A stretch of 64,000 bases of DNA from Eremothecium cymbalariae DBVPG#7215 (Eukaryota; Ascomycota; Saccharomycetes; Saccharomycetales; Saccharomycetaceae): the NCBI RefSeq assembly GCF_000235365.1, contig NC_016449.1:434001-498000 (forward strand), read 5' to 3'. The position numbers and the translations under genes were made by a program. The stretch's first letter is position 1; every line of letters starts with the position of its first letter. Positions 53,203 through 63,254 of this stretch are shown here, one piece after another. The notes below the pieces were generated by a model that had not been told where the DNA came from, did not search any database, and worked only from the letters and a program-made list of their open reading frames with translations.

Positions 53203-55386
53203 ATGTCGTCGATTTTCAAGAAGAATAAGCAGCCAGACCCATTCAAGGAGCTGTTGGATAATGAGGAAGATAAGCATGGCACAACGGAGTTGTTTGTGAA
53301 GAAGGTTACAAATCATCGTAAGGCGTCAGAGGATGATGGAACGCAAGGGAATGTGGAAGGGGGAGGAGAATATGTGTCACCATTTCGAGATGATAAGGCT
53401 GTTGCAGAGGCAGAGCGGATTCGGGACTTGAAATTTCCGACAACAGGGCATCATAGTACTGTTAGAGTTAAAGATAATGTTAAGAGAAAGGCTCAGGATA
53501 TTGCGGAGCCTAGGTCTTTTGGGACTACTGATTTAAAGCAGCAGAAGCAGTTGGATGAGTTGGGGATGAAAGAGAATCAGTTGGAGTATTTGCGGAACTC
53601 TCAGAAGATTGTGGATGTTAGGAAGTCATCCGTGGGGAAGGGTTCTGAGGTTGGTTCTGTTGGTGAAGAGGCAACTTCAGCTTTGTCAGGTGAAGGTGCG
53701 ATGCCTGTATCTGCTGCTAGTGACGGCAAGTCTTTTGCTTCGGATATGAAGGCTGACAAGAAGTCTGACGTAAAGTCTGATGTCAAGTCCGACATCAGGT
53801 CAGCGGGAAATTTGGAAGAGGGGTCCGCTGTCGGTCAAGACACACGTGAGTTAGCTTCTGGGACAGCTCTGGATGAAAGGTCAGAAATCTCCGAAGCACC
53901 AACCAAAGTTTCCGGGTTGAAGTCTGCGGTGAGTGATGGTGGCCAAACTGCGTCAAGCGTTGCAGGAGAGGCAGGCGGAGCTTCCGTTGCAGAGGTCAAA
54001 TCTGGCGTGAGTGAAGGCAAGGCTGGTGTAGTTAATGCTGGCAACGCTGCTGCAGTTGCGTCAGACGTTCCCCCAACAAAGCAGAAAGGCCACCGTGGCC
54101 CTTTTAAGTTTTCCAAAAAGGGGATTTTTGCTCTTTGGAAGCGTAGCGAGAAGCCTGAAAAGCTCAACGCTACACCTGAAGATCCGGAATTCATCGTTTT
54201 AACTGAAAAGGGTTATATGTCTAAGAACATATATGACAGATTGGAATATGAGGAAGAATTACACCAAGAAAAATTGGCTTCTTTGGATCAGAATTCGGCT
54301 GCCAAATATGAGGATACTGCAAGGGCTTATGAAGAAAAGCTTGCTTCATTGAATAATGAGATAGCAGAGGTTCATGCGGCAATGGACCAGTTGAAGTCGC
54401 AGACGGAAAATGAAATGAAGGCCATAGAAGCGTCCTTGTCACAGAATTTAATGGACATTCAAGCTAAACATGATGAACAAAAGGAGACGTTATTGAAGGA
54501 AGCAGAAAATGAAAAGAATGCTAAGATTACGGAGAAAAATACCATTAATGAAAAATTGACTCAGGTTGAGCCAGAACTCGAAGCATTAAAGCGATTAGAA
54601 TTGGAAAGAAAAGTTGAATTACAACAATACCAATCTGAAGTACAGGCTTTAACCGCGGAGCTAGATGCAAGGCTAGGTGAACTGCAGAATGTTTCTGACG
54701 AACAAACAGAAGTCAATTTATCCATGGCAGCTCTTGAAGAGCGCAGAGTTCAAATTGAGAAGGATATTTCTGAATCCAATGCAGTAGTGGCTAATAATAA
54801 AGAATTGTTGCAGAATCTCGAAAATCATCCTTCAATTGCGGCATTGGATAATCAAGTTTCAGAAGTTACGAGAACTGTTTCAGCAGTGGAGCAGGAGCAC
54901 GCTGCACAAAAAGATGAACTAACTGAATTAAGCACCAAGAAAGAGCCCACTCTCTCGGCTGTCAACCCTCCAAAGATGGTAGAGGAAATAGACGTTCAGG
55001 AGATTTCGGAACTACCTGATGATGTGATCGTCCCTGAAGAACTTGACCGCTTATTACATAGTTCTAAACAAAAACCCCTAGGAAATCCATTTACCAGTCA
55101 CGATGGGGACAGCCTGGACTTCACTCATGTACCCGCAAGCGCAAAGGCTGACAATGGAGAAGTAAAGATCTCACTAGATCCTAATGCAGAATCTAAAAAG
55201 CCAGTGAACCTTAGTAGTCTGAGCTCACGACCAAGAAACCCCCCATCTATCGCTACTACCAGCCCCGGCACAGCCAAGGGTAACTCTGAATACGAATACG
55301 AAACTATTGAAGAAGTAGTTATAGTCGAAGGCGACGGTACCAGAAGTGATTCCTCTAGACTAATTGCTGTTCCCTTGGAGCAATGA
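53203..55386 (+). CDS. YGR130C: eisosome-associated coiled-coil protein (YGR130C type)
   Basis: The 727-residue protein is homologous to S. cerevisiae YGR130C, an eisosome component. The basic N terminus (SSIFKKNKQPDPFKELL) and the block VSPFRDDKAVAEAERIRDLK are characteristic. A long low-complexity region rich in Ser, Ala, Val, Gly and Asp (about 140-285) follows. A conserved segment FKFSKKGIFALWKR precedes FIVLTEKGYMSKNIYDRLEY. A coiled coil runs from about 345 to 590, and a Ser/Pro-rich tail with acidic residues ends the protein. The ATG at 53203 follows an in-frame TTG at 53191, which is ignored. The divergent neighbour NCE102 works in the same structure. Confidence 0.88.
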   Translation: MSSIFKKNKQPDPFKELLDNEEDKHGTTELFVKKVTNHRKASEDDGTQGNVEGGGEYVSPFRDDKAVAEAERIRDLKFPTTGHHSTVRVKDNVKRKAQDIAEPRSFGTTDLKQQKQLDELGMKENQLEYLRNSQKIVDVRKSSVGKGSEVGSVGEEATSALSGEGAMPVSAASDGKSFASDMKADKKSDVKSDVKSDIRSAGNLEEGSAVGQDTRELASGTALDERSEISEAPTKVSGLKSAVSDGGQTASSVAGEAGGASVAEVKSGVSEGKAGVVNAGNAAAVASDVPPTKQKGHRGPFKFSKKGIFALWKRSEKPEKLNATPEDPEFIVLTEKGYMSKNIYDRLEYEEELHQEKLASLDQNSAAKYEDTARAYEEKLASLNNEIAEVHAAMDQLKSQTENEMKAIEASLSQNLMDIQAKHDEQKETLLKEAENEKNAKITEKNTINEKLTQVEPELEALKRLELERKVELQQYQSEVQALTAELDARLGELQNVSDEQTEVNLSMAALEERRVQIEKDISESNAVVANNKELLQNLENHPSIAALDNQVSEVTRTVSAVEQEHAAQKDELTELSTKKEPTLSAVNPPKMVEEIDVQEISELPDDVIVPEELDRLLHSSKQKPLGNPFTSHDGDSLDFTHVPASAKADNGEVKISLDPNAESKKPVNLSSLSSRPRNPPSIATTSPGTAKGNSEYEYETIEEVVIVEGDGTRSDSSRLIAVPLEQ

Positions 55387-55921
55387 AATCTCATGAAACA
55401 AGTAAAGAATATTATCATGCTTCTAGACGAGGAAACCCTAAAAACTAACTACTATACTAATTCTACTTCTAATTGAGTGGTCTACTTGTTCTTAGAATGA
55501 ATATCTTCATTATTTCTGTTATATTTGTATAATGATTGGCTGGTTTATACTACTTTTTTTTGTGTAACATATCTAGCCTTTAATTATTATGTTGTTTGAT
55601 TATAATTAGTGAGCGAGAACTAATTTTATAAATCAAAGTCACATTTCAATTCTGCACCCGACTTAACCTTCTATCTAATGATCTGACTATTTGATTCGGT
55701 TTGGTAGCTCTATAAAGACCAACATTCATCACTTTCTTTATACGTTTGGGCTATAAGCAGCTCACATTAACCCATACACCCAGCATATTATATATCCCTT
55801 GGAAACCAAGTTATTAATAAAGTTATATATAATATATATCTTACAAGATCCCCATCAAGTTTACAAAAGTTGAATATAGCTGAGTGAAAAGATAAAATAT
55901 AGGTAGTTATCAAGAATCATA
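55387..55921. other. YGR130C / YPR148C intergenic region
   Basis: This AT-rich tandem intergenic region contains a TATATATAATATATAT-type tract near 55825-55840, about 90 bases before YPR148C. No gene is seen. Confidence 0.5.
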
Positions 55922-57103
55922 ATGTCTAGTTATTTCTCCAACTTCAGCTTAGATAAGATAGCATCTACAATAAATACGGCAGCTCATAAGACGCAACAGA
56001 AACTTAATGAGACACAAGAACAATTGACTCATGCAATTCATAGTATTAATCTTGATGACCCCCAAACGATGCTCTCCTTGAGGACACGAAAACACCAACT
56101 ACAAGAAACTTTGGGTACTATAAAGGACATATCGAAACTTCCACCACGGTACCAGTTTCTAGAAAGGAAATGCGATGCTTTTGAGAAAGTTTGCAGTAGG
56201 ATTTTAGTGGTTTCAAAGACCTTTGAAGTTGATGGCTATGACTACCCTCCTAATTTGGCAGAGAGTATATCTGATTGGTGGGGATCTTCATCGAAAAAGG
56301 ATGGAGTGTTTTGGGGATTTGGTAAGAAATCTAAAAATGATAAGAATAAGGCTGAACAGAAAAGCAGTGCTGAGAAGAAATCTAATGAAGGTTACATACC
56401 CCCTTCGTTTGCTCAAGCGATTTCAAAAGCTGCTGATGATTCGATTACAATTCTTAAAGAATTAAACGAAGAACAGCTTGTGAATCCTAGCAATGGGGCG
56501 GAAACAGAGGACGAAGATGTAGATTCTTTAATGCCGATCCTAGAGGCTTGGGCTGAAGCACAATCTAATATCGATGAAGCAAAGCAACAGATGGATCAAT
56601 TCATGATTAACGAATTCAATAAAAAGCTAGATAGCCTAGTTAACAATGACTTTTTGAAAGTTCGTGCTTTGCGCAAGAAAGTGGAGGAATCGAGATTGAA
56701 GTTTGACACATTGAGGTACGAACTGGAGATGAGAAAGTCTGGCGCGTCGCAGACCAAGGAAACTTTTACTACCATCGAGTCACAACAGGTGAATGATAAG
56801 GATAAAGAGAACGAGGATAACTTAAAGCCTACTATTCACAATAATACCGGCATTGGGAGCTCTTCAGATGAAGAGGACCAGAAATTCCGACTGTTACTCG
56901 AAAAAGCAGAGGATGAGTTTGTATCCAATACCACTGACGCGGTGGCATACATGACACAAATTACTGATTCTGTCAACCTATCCACCCTGGTTAAACTATT
57001 CCACAACTTTCAATTGATTTACCATAAAAAGTGTGTCCAAGAACTACAAGCCAGCTTGAATGTAATAAACACACTGACAGTAGAAGAAGATGGAGAAGAA
57101 TGA
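55922..57103 (+). CDS. YPR148C: BAR-domain-like protein (YPR148C type)
   Basis: The 393-residue protein is homologous to S. cerevisiae YPR148C, a cytoplasmic protein of poorly known function with predicted BAR-like helices. Strong family blocks are SSYFSNFSLDKIASTINTAA, LPPRYQFLERKCDAFEKVC, VSKTFEVDGYDYPPNLAESI followed by SDWWG, PSFAQAISKAA, and RALRKKVEESRLKFDTLRYE. Charged and acidic linkers lie between them. The C terminus DEFVSNTTDAVAYM...LVKLFHNFQLIY is typical of the last BAR helix. It starts at ATG. Its stop codon is only 9 bases from the stop of convergent SYF2. Confidence 0.9.
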   Translation: MSSYFSNFSLDKIASTINTAAHKTQQKLNETQEQLTHAIHSINLDDPQTMLSLRTRKHQLQETLGTIKDISKLPPRYQFLERKCDAFEKVCSRILVVSKTFEVDGYDYPPNLAESISDWWGSSSKKDGVFWGFGKKSKNDKNKAEQKSSAEKKSNEGYIPPSFAQAISKAADDSITILKELNEEQLVNPSNGAETEDEDVDSLMPILEAWAEAQSNIDEAKQQMDQFMINEFNKKLDSLVNNDFLKVRALRKKVEESRLKFDTLRYELEMRKSGASQTKETFTTIESQQVNDKDKENEDNLKPTIHNNTGIGSSSDEEDQKFRLLLEKAEDEFVSNTTDAVAYMTQITDSVNLSTLVKLFHNFQLIYHKKCVQELQASLNVINTLTVEEDGEE

Positions 57104-57112
57104 AGCCCCATC

Positions 57113-57694
57113 TTAGGGACCCAGTTCTTTAAATTGTCGGGATAGTTTTTCATTAAAGTGTCGATTCTTTTCATTCACAAAGTTTCCTAATTCTGACGTA
57201 TTCGCTTTGTGTCCGTCAAGCCTTTTCTTTTCACGTAGAAATCTCTCTCGTGACGTTTTTTCAAGAGTTTGGGCTAGCTTGTTAACCAATTCTTTTTCAT
57301 CCTCGATGGCTACTTTTCCAGACTCACTAATTCTTCCCTTTGTAATTTTGCCCTTTGTTAACCCTCCTTTCCTTAGTTGCTTGATTTCGTTTTTGTATGT
57401 ACTATATGCTATGTCTCCTGAATATGTACCATCAAAGTTAGCCTGTTTTTCCTTTTCATCCCATTTCTCATAGTCTATTAAACTATAGTTTAAAAGTTTT
57501 CTTCTTTCGGTATTGGAAGTTGATTGTACTTCATTGACCGCCGCACCTTCATCATTTATGCTATATACCTCTGGCTTGCTTCTGCCTACCTGTAAAACCT
57601 CCTCACTAACTATTTCTTTACGATTTTTAATTGAAATATCAACCCTTTTGCTCTTTAACCGCCTCAAGCGACTACTTATATCATCAATATCCAT
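57113..57694 (-). CDS. SYF2: splicing factor Syf2
   Basis: The 193-residue component of the Prp19-associated (NTC) complex acts in pre-mRNA splicing. The C-terminal SYF2 domain is visible from about residue 65: NYSLIDYEKWDEKEKQ, FDGTYSGDIAYSTYKNEIKQ, LRKGGLTKGKITKGRISESG, LEKTSRERFLREKKRL and FVNEKNRHFNEKLSRQF. The N-terminal 60 residues are basic and probably disordered. It starts at ATG. It converges with YPR148C with a 9-base gap, so their 3' ends must overlap. Confidence 0.93.
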   Translation of the reverse strand: MDIDDISSRLRRLKSKRVDISIKNRKEIVSEEVLQVGRSKPEVYSINDEGAAVNEVQSTSNTERRKLLNYSLIDYEKWDEKEKQANFDGTYSGDIAYSTYKNEIKQLRKGGLTKGKITKGRISESGKVAIEDEKELVNKLAQTLEKTSRERFLREKKRLDGHKANTSELGNFVNEKNRHFNEKLSRQFKELGP

Positions 57695-58156
57695 TTAAAA
57701 AAACTGAATAGTCCCCCAAATAATTAAAACCTGTCCCTGAATATATATAAACCACTATACCACTGCGTGGAAGTTCAAGATGTAGTTTTCTTAAAGTTGA
57801 TGTCTGTGTGCTACTAAAAACTTGGCCGAGAAAGCTTCATCGCAAACTACGACTGATCCTCGCACAGAGAACAGATATAACAACACCTTGTCAGAGGAAA
57901 TTGGATCAGCAGTAGTCTGAGAGCTAGTGAACGTACCTATTACTATCTTACACAGTCTATATAACCAATCCTTCATCAATAATATAATTCATTATATTTT
58001 AAAAATGGGCATTGGTCGTTTCTTTTTTTGAAAATTTTTTTGGTCAGAGATGAGATGACCTCTACAATACATAATAGTATTCACTCTAATACTTTAGTTG
58101 AGCGAGTTAGAACATCATTAAAAACAATTAAAGACTGCTCCAATCTCTGAAAAACA
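57695..58156. promoter_or_regulatory. divergent SYF2 / UTP8 promoter
   Basis: No gene is seen. An RRPE/PAC-like pair lies at 58029-58056, close to UTP8. Confidence 0.55.
58029..58056 (+). promoter_or_regulatory. RRPE and PAC-like elements of UTP8
   Basis: TGAAAATTTT from 58029 contains the AAAATTTT core of the ribosomal RNA processing element. GAGATGAGAT at 58047-58056 differs by one base from the PAC consensus GCGATGAGMT. The pair, in this order and about 100-130 bases before the start, is typical of ribosome-biogenesis genes. Confidence 0.6.
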
Positions 58157-60144
58157 ATGGTATACATTGCACAACCTTTTAGGGTTGCAATTTTGCCGAA
58201 AATATCTTCATTGAATAATTTTGCTACGCAGGATAAGTATTTGCAAGTTGCTGGTACCTTAAATCCATCATCAAATGATATTACCATTGGTATTTCGGGA
58301 AGTAGTGTGTCGCAATATGTGATCAATCCCACTCCGAAGTTAGTTTACAATCTACCCATTCCTTCTACAAATGTGATTACCGCTTGCGATGTTGCACAAG
58401 TCTCAAATGGACAAGAACTATGGTGCTTTGCGTTATTGGTTAACAACAAAGTTAACAGTTTGAACCTGGTTAACAAGGAAAGTGCTATTGAAAATTCAGG
58501 AATCATTGATGCTGCAGGTTCTAATATGCAAAAGCAATTCAAATTGCCTATCAAACAGAAAGTTATTAGCATCAAGATTTTCACCTTGTCAAATACTATT
58601 TTGGTTATTTTGGAAGGGGGCCTAATCCAAACCTATGACATGCAGCTGAACTTTTTATATCAGACAGATATTTCATATGAAAACGTTAAACTTGTCCAAT
58701 ATTTCTCCAGTGACTGTGGAACCGAAGAGTATATGTTTGTTTTATGTGATATTAAAGATAAAACATGTTATAAGCTGTTCTATCTACACCCAGAAGATCA
58801 GAACCGACCTGTATCGGAGCTGAACTCTGTAATACTTGAAAACTTTGCACTTGAGGAATCAAAGATCATATACCAGTTTGGTAAACTCTATCGGTTAGTT
58901 GGCAGCACGATCTCCATTTACAACCTTCCTCACTTCCAATTATCTCATAACATACAATTGCCATTTATAAACAAGAATGATCCTGTATCTTTGCAACCCA
59001 TCTCAACCCACAGAATCTTAATCACTAATGCTAACAAAATATTCCTGTTGGATTTATTGCACAACGCTTTGTTGTATGAAAGAGAATTAGCCAACATCAC
59101 GACTTTTCAACTTCTAGCAACTGCTGTTATCGCAGGGCAAAGCACTTCTGGTACCAATAGAACGATCGCTCTGGGCATATCCACGAAACCTGGACCAAAC
59201 CCTACCAGCTCTTTGGATCTTGTTACCATAGATGTCGGAACTGGGACACTGAAAGATTCCCTTGGCAAGGGATTTTTAGTGGATTATCCGGTTAAAAATT
59301 CATTACTATTAAAACCCTTAATTCCAGACACCGTTAACAGAACAGCAGATATTAAAAGTACCAATATGGATTACGATTCTATTTTAGAAGAACTCAGCGG
59401 GAATATTAGCAGCTGCAAGTCATTTGATCACGTTTTCTCCAAAAGACTGAAACTTAAAAATGAATATTACACAGAAAGGGACAGATTCTTGAACAATCCG
59501 CTTTTTTTAGCCCAAGTACTTGATTTAATATTCAACCATTTCTCCAAAGAATATCCAAAAGCACTGACATATCTCTTAACACACCCTTTGTTACCCTCTA
59601 CCCATACAAACGGTATACTTGCAAGATTTAAAACGTATCCACGTCTTTTCAAACAAGCAATAGTTACATGCCCTAACATTCCTTTAAATGAGCTATTACA
59701 AGAGCTTTTCACTGTGCTCAACGATGAGCTGTCTCTAGATCTATCTCTGCGAATCCTTCAGGATTTTACAGAAGATGATATTAAACAAAACATAAAAAAA
59801 ATGAATAAAGTCGACCTTAACAACTTTATCGACTTTGTACTTAACGAATCTAAAGACTTCGAAGAACACAGAAAAACAAACCTCAACTATTCCATCTTTT
59901 GAACCTCATAATCGAATCTATAGGCCTCTTCACCCTCCAACAGGATCAGCTCTACAGACTCTCGAACTTCATAGACTCGCAAGTCGCTCTTGCTGATCGT
60001 ATGATCGAACTTTTGTACCTTTTGGACGGCGTCGTTACTCCCAAAAAGGGGAAATCGTCTGCCAACGCCACAAGGCCAGAGGATGCTTTAAATAATTTAG
60101 ATAAGACCGTTCCATTGTACAGTGTGGAATATTTGGAGAATTAA
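58157..60144 (+). CDS. UTP8: t-UTP subunit Utp8, frame broken near the 3' end
   Basis: This nucleolar protein of the small-subunit processome (t-UTP complex) links rDNA transcription to 18S processing; it is also implicated in nuclear tRNA export and is essential in S. cerevisiae. The N terminus VYIAQPFRVAILPKISSLNN and ITIGISGSSVSQYVINPTPK are clear family blocks. The first frame stops at 59900-59902 after 581 codons. A second frame continues at once with LNLIIESIGLFTLQQDQLYR and ends PLYSVEYLEN at 60144, which looks like the true Utp8 C terminus. The frames would join if the TTTT at 59897-59900 had one more T. Full length would be about 663 residues (S. cerevisiae: about 713). A sequencing error is the simplest cause; a real truncation is possible. 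Confidence 0.85.
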
Positions 60145-60498
60145 CTCCACTAACTCCACTAACTCAGCCCCAATTTACTCCCACCTAAAAATCCAAATAT
60201 TATATATACATTCACACTATATTCGCTCAAACCTTAACTTTTATATATATAGCAGAACTTTTCGTCATCGTAAATTATTTACTTTTGAATACTTACACTT
60301 TATTGCTTATTTAATTGAAAACGTTTATCGGACGTAAATTCATCCATACACACCTGCTGTCGACACTAATAACGAATTAGGACAAAGCTGTCGTCGTTCA
60401 ACCCCGGTAAGGTATAACTATCGGAAAGTTTTCCTGTTACTTAATAGTTACAACTTGAGATTGTGGCAAAGGGAATTAAGCAAGTTCTTAAGCAGGAA
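60145..60498. other. UTP8 / YPR147C intergenic region
   Basis: This is a short AT-rich tandem intergenic stretch with CACTAACTC-type repeats at 60148-60165. No gene is recognised. Confidence 0.5.
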
Positions 60499-61422
60499 AT
60501 GAGGATGGAAACGTACTTACGGGAGGATATTTTTGCAGATATCCTTCACATCTATTCGCAATCAACGCCTCCAGGGCCTCTACTGCTTTTTATACCAGGT
60601 AATCCTGGGCTAATTAACTTCTATGAAGAATTTTTAAAATGCATACATGAAAGGAATCCTACTTGGGAAGTTGTTGGTATTGGGCATACTGGAATGTCAT
60701 CTCTTAGGGAGAATAACTCTTTGTCGGGTAGAGTTCATACATTAGACGAGCAGATTGAAGATAAGGTCAAGGTCATTAACGAGTTTGTGGATGCGGGGGG
60801 TGACAGATGCATTAAACTTATAGGCCATTCTATAGGGGCTTATATGGTACAGAAAATAGCATTACACAAAGGGTTAAGGGGTAAGATCGATATGGTCATG
60901 CTTCTCACACCGACTATAATAGATATACATCGAAGTTCTAAAGGCGTGCAGTTGACTAGGATCAGCGACTGGTTTCCAAAGTTCTACGAGTATGCGTATG
61001 TTGTAGACAGGGTTCTATTCAAATGGATATTGCCAACTTCCTGGATCGAGTGGATTGCGCGGAAGCTTATAGGAGGTAGTGATGAATGTGTTTTACAGAG
61101 TGCACAAAAGTTAGTTTCAACTCCGGAGTTTGTGAAGCAGGCACTTGGATTAGCACAGATAGAGATGTATCAGGTGCGGAATCAATGGGATTTTCAAGAC
61201 GAGTTTATCAGTTTCTGCCAGGCAAATAAGATTAAGGTGCGTTTTTTGTTCAGTGGGCACGACCATTGGGTTCATCCTGATACAATGAAGGATATTATCG
61301 AGTTGTATGAGGCTAAATATTCAAGTGATGAGAAAGATTTATTGAACATAACCATAGATGGCCACATTAACCATTCTTTTGTTGTTAAGGATACCACGAA
61401 AGTCGTGAATATATATTTTTAA
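60499..61422 (+). CDS. YPR147C: lipid-droplet-associated hydrolase (LDAH type, YPR147C)
   Basis: The 307-residue alpha/beta hydrolase is of the lipid-droplet-associated hydrolase family. The N-terminal block LLLFIPGNPGLINFYEEFLK is the family signature. The nucleophile is Ser111 in GHSIGAYM. An Asp in LFSGHDHWV and the His of HINHSF near the C terminus complete a likely triad. A hydrophobic middle (RVLFKWILPTSWIEWIA) could insert into the droplet surface. The frame opens upstream from a GTG at 60463, but the first ATG is at 60499; a second ATG two codons later is also possible. The S. cerevisiae homologue localises to lipid droplets; its physiological substrate is unsettled. Confidence 0.88.
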   Translation: MRMETYLREDIFADILHIYSQSTPPGPLLLFIPGNPGLINFYEEFLKCIHERNPTWEVVGIGHTGMSSLRENNSLSGRVHTLDEQIEDKVKVINEFVDAGGDRCIKLIGHSIGAYMVQKIALHKGLRGKIDMVMLLTPTIIDIHRSSKGVQLTRISDWFPKFYEYAYVVDRVLFKWILPTSWIEWIARKLIGGSDECVLQSAQKLVSTPEFVKQALGLAQIEMYQVRNQWDFQDEFISFCQANKIKVRFLFSGHDHWVHPDTMKDIIELYEAKYSSDEKDLLNITIDGHINHSFVVKDTTKVVNIYF

Positions 61423-61582
61423 TTAAATACGCTTTGTTTTCCCATCATTTTTGAAAACAGGAAAGGGTTTAGGTGGTATACTTGGGGATTCTTATCATGT
61501 AACTTTCGAGTTCCCTTAGATGCTTTACGTGAGCTACATGTAGTTTTAAGAAATTTTGTAAGCAAATTAAAAATAAAAATGC

Positions 61583-62518
61583 TTATTGAATATCAAATTC
61601 ATATGCAACTTTTGTTTTTGGATTCATAGCTGAACTTAGACCTATATCTTTGTCAGAATCATGAATAACATGCTCATGCATTGTAACATGGTTGAAGTTG
61701 TCTACTAGAATTACAATAGTAGTCCTGGTACCATAATATTCACCAACAATCTTCGACACACCCATACTACTATTACCAGCAGCCTTGAGTGTCGGAACAA
61801 AGATAGTTTTCTCAGGAAGGGAGGTGTCTGTTACTTGAATCACCCCATTGACATCGAACTGTGACGTTCCTGCTAATTCAAAGCACTTTTGAAGTAAATG
61901 CTCTTTCGACACATTCAAGTTACCCTTTACAAGTTCCTTGAGCAACTGTTCACCTTCGACAACCTTTTTCCATCGAGGCCCCTCATCTTCACAGTTAACC
62001 CGGCTATTTGAGATAACAACGTATGGCTGTTTACTAGAAAATGGATTCATTGACCGTTTATAAGAATCAATTAAACCAAAATCACCCGTTTTGATATCCC
62101 CGTAGAATAAAGTAAATGACTGAGTATCATCTAATGCAGCGAAATGTTCACTAAACTTCTCATAGTTATTCCACTTGTCCCAATTCCCATTACTCAAGTC
62201 TCGAAGGAAAGCCACAGTCACATTACCTCTCGATTTACGATTACCAGCACCTGGATTCACCGCCTCACTCACTTCCTTTAAGTTCAAAAGGACTGAAACA
62301 TGCCCTACCCGATTAATACCCAGCCATGTCCCATAAGAGAGCTCAGCTTTTGATGCATCACTGGCATTTTCGCTATTAGAAATGTCGTAAGGAGCCAATA
62401 TAACCCCATCTTGATGCCAACATGTGACATGAGTCCGCCGCTCATAAAATTCGTCCCTATTAGAGATAAGTATTAGTTTATAGTCTGGATGATCAGTGGT
62501 CGCAAGCAGAATACACAT
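61583..62518 (-). CDS. YGR127W: TANGO2/NRDE-domain protein (YGR127W type)
   Basis: The 311-residue protein is of the TANGO2 family, named for the NRDE motif seen here in ILISNRDEFYERRT. Cys2 follows the initiator Met (MCILLAT), as in Ntn-hydrolase-like members, where it would become N-terminal. Further family blocks are GTWLGINRVGHVSVLLNL, YGDIKTGDFGLIDS, YVVISNS and YYGTRTTIVILVD. Human TANGO2 loss causes metabolic crises, but the biochemical role is debated and the yeast protein is little studied. Length matches S. cerevisiae YGR127W. It converges with YPR147C across 160 bases. Confidence 0.9.
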   Translation of the reverse strand: MCILLATTDHPDYKLILISNRDEFYERRTHVTCWHQDGVILAPYDISNSENASDASKAELSYGTWLGINRVGHVSVLLNLKEVSEAVNPGAGNRKSRGNVTVAFLRDLSNGNWDKWNNYEKFSEHFAALDDTQSFTLFYGDIKTGDFGLIDSYKRSMNPFSSKQPYVVISNSRVNCEDEGPRWKKVVEGEQLLKELVKGNLNVSKEHLLQKCFELAGTSQFDVNGVIQVTDTSLPEKTIFVPTLKAAGNSSMGVSKIVGEYYGTRTTIVILVDNFNHVTMHEHVIHDSDKDIGLSSAMNPKTKVAYEFDIQ

Positions 62519-63254
62519 TTTGACAGAAAACTACGGATACCTAATATAAAGACCCTATATGACTATGTCTAACACAGCACTGATATGTTGTGTCTTCAAA
62601 TATTAACTACACTACGAACCCTTTAACTAAGCTCGAAAATTGGTATTATCGTCCCCTTGTATTAAATAATCAACAAAAATAATACCAAATTTTTGATGAA
62701 ACTGTTAGTGTTGAAAAGTATGTGTTGTTTAAAACTTGTAGGAGACGAAATGGAATGACGTTTGTATCGATTATCAAGATCCATTCAAGTTGCCGAAGAC
62801 CCTTTACTTTTATTCAAGATATGTTGTATTAGTATATTTAGTTACAATATGATTCGTTCGAATATCTCATATCTCGAGGAATATCTTATTTCTTATCATT
62901 ACTTAGCCAGTGAAATCAAACCTAAGTAATAAGAAAACTGATAACGATCTAAGGTATAGGATTCTGAAGGCGATAAATCTTTGATAACTTAGATTTGTTA
63001 ATTAAGACAGTTAATTATAGCGGGTAATTGAAATCTCTTTTCAATCGTATTATAATGAGCTCAAAGGTATAACAGTATAACGGTTAAAGATTATGATGCA
63101 TAAAACAAAAAAACAAACACACACACACACATATATATATATAAGTATAGTAAATAAGAGTTCCGATACAATACCTTTTTGTAGTTTTAGTTACAATGTC
63201 CACTATTCAATTGCTTAGTGATTCAGATAATGGTAGGGAGAATCCATACAAAAT
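62519..63254. other. YGR127W promoter / VSB1 terminator region
   Basis: No gene is supported; an equivalent of S. cerevisiae YGR126W, which lies between these neighbours there, is not seen. A Reb1-type CGGGTAA lies at 63021-63027, about 500 bases before YGR127W. A CA/TA microsatellite lies at 63117-63143. Confidence 0.5.
63117..63143. repeat. CA then TA dinucleotide microsatellite
   Basis: Six to seven CA units pass into about six TA units. Probably length-variable. Confidence 0.8.

Noticed and set aside
59890..59905. Programmed -1 frameshift in UTP8
   Set aside because: The in-frame sequence ATC TTT TGA is not a canonical slippery heptamer and no downstream structure is evident; error or truncation is more likely.
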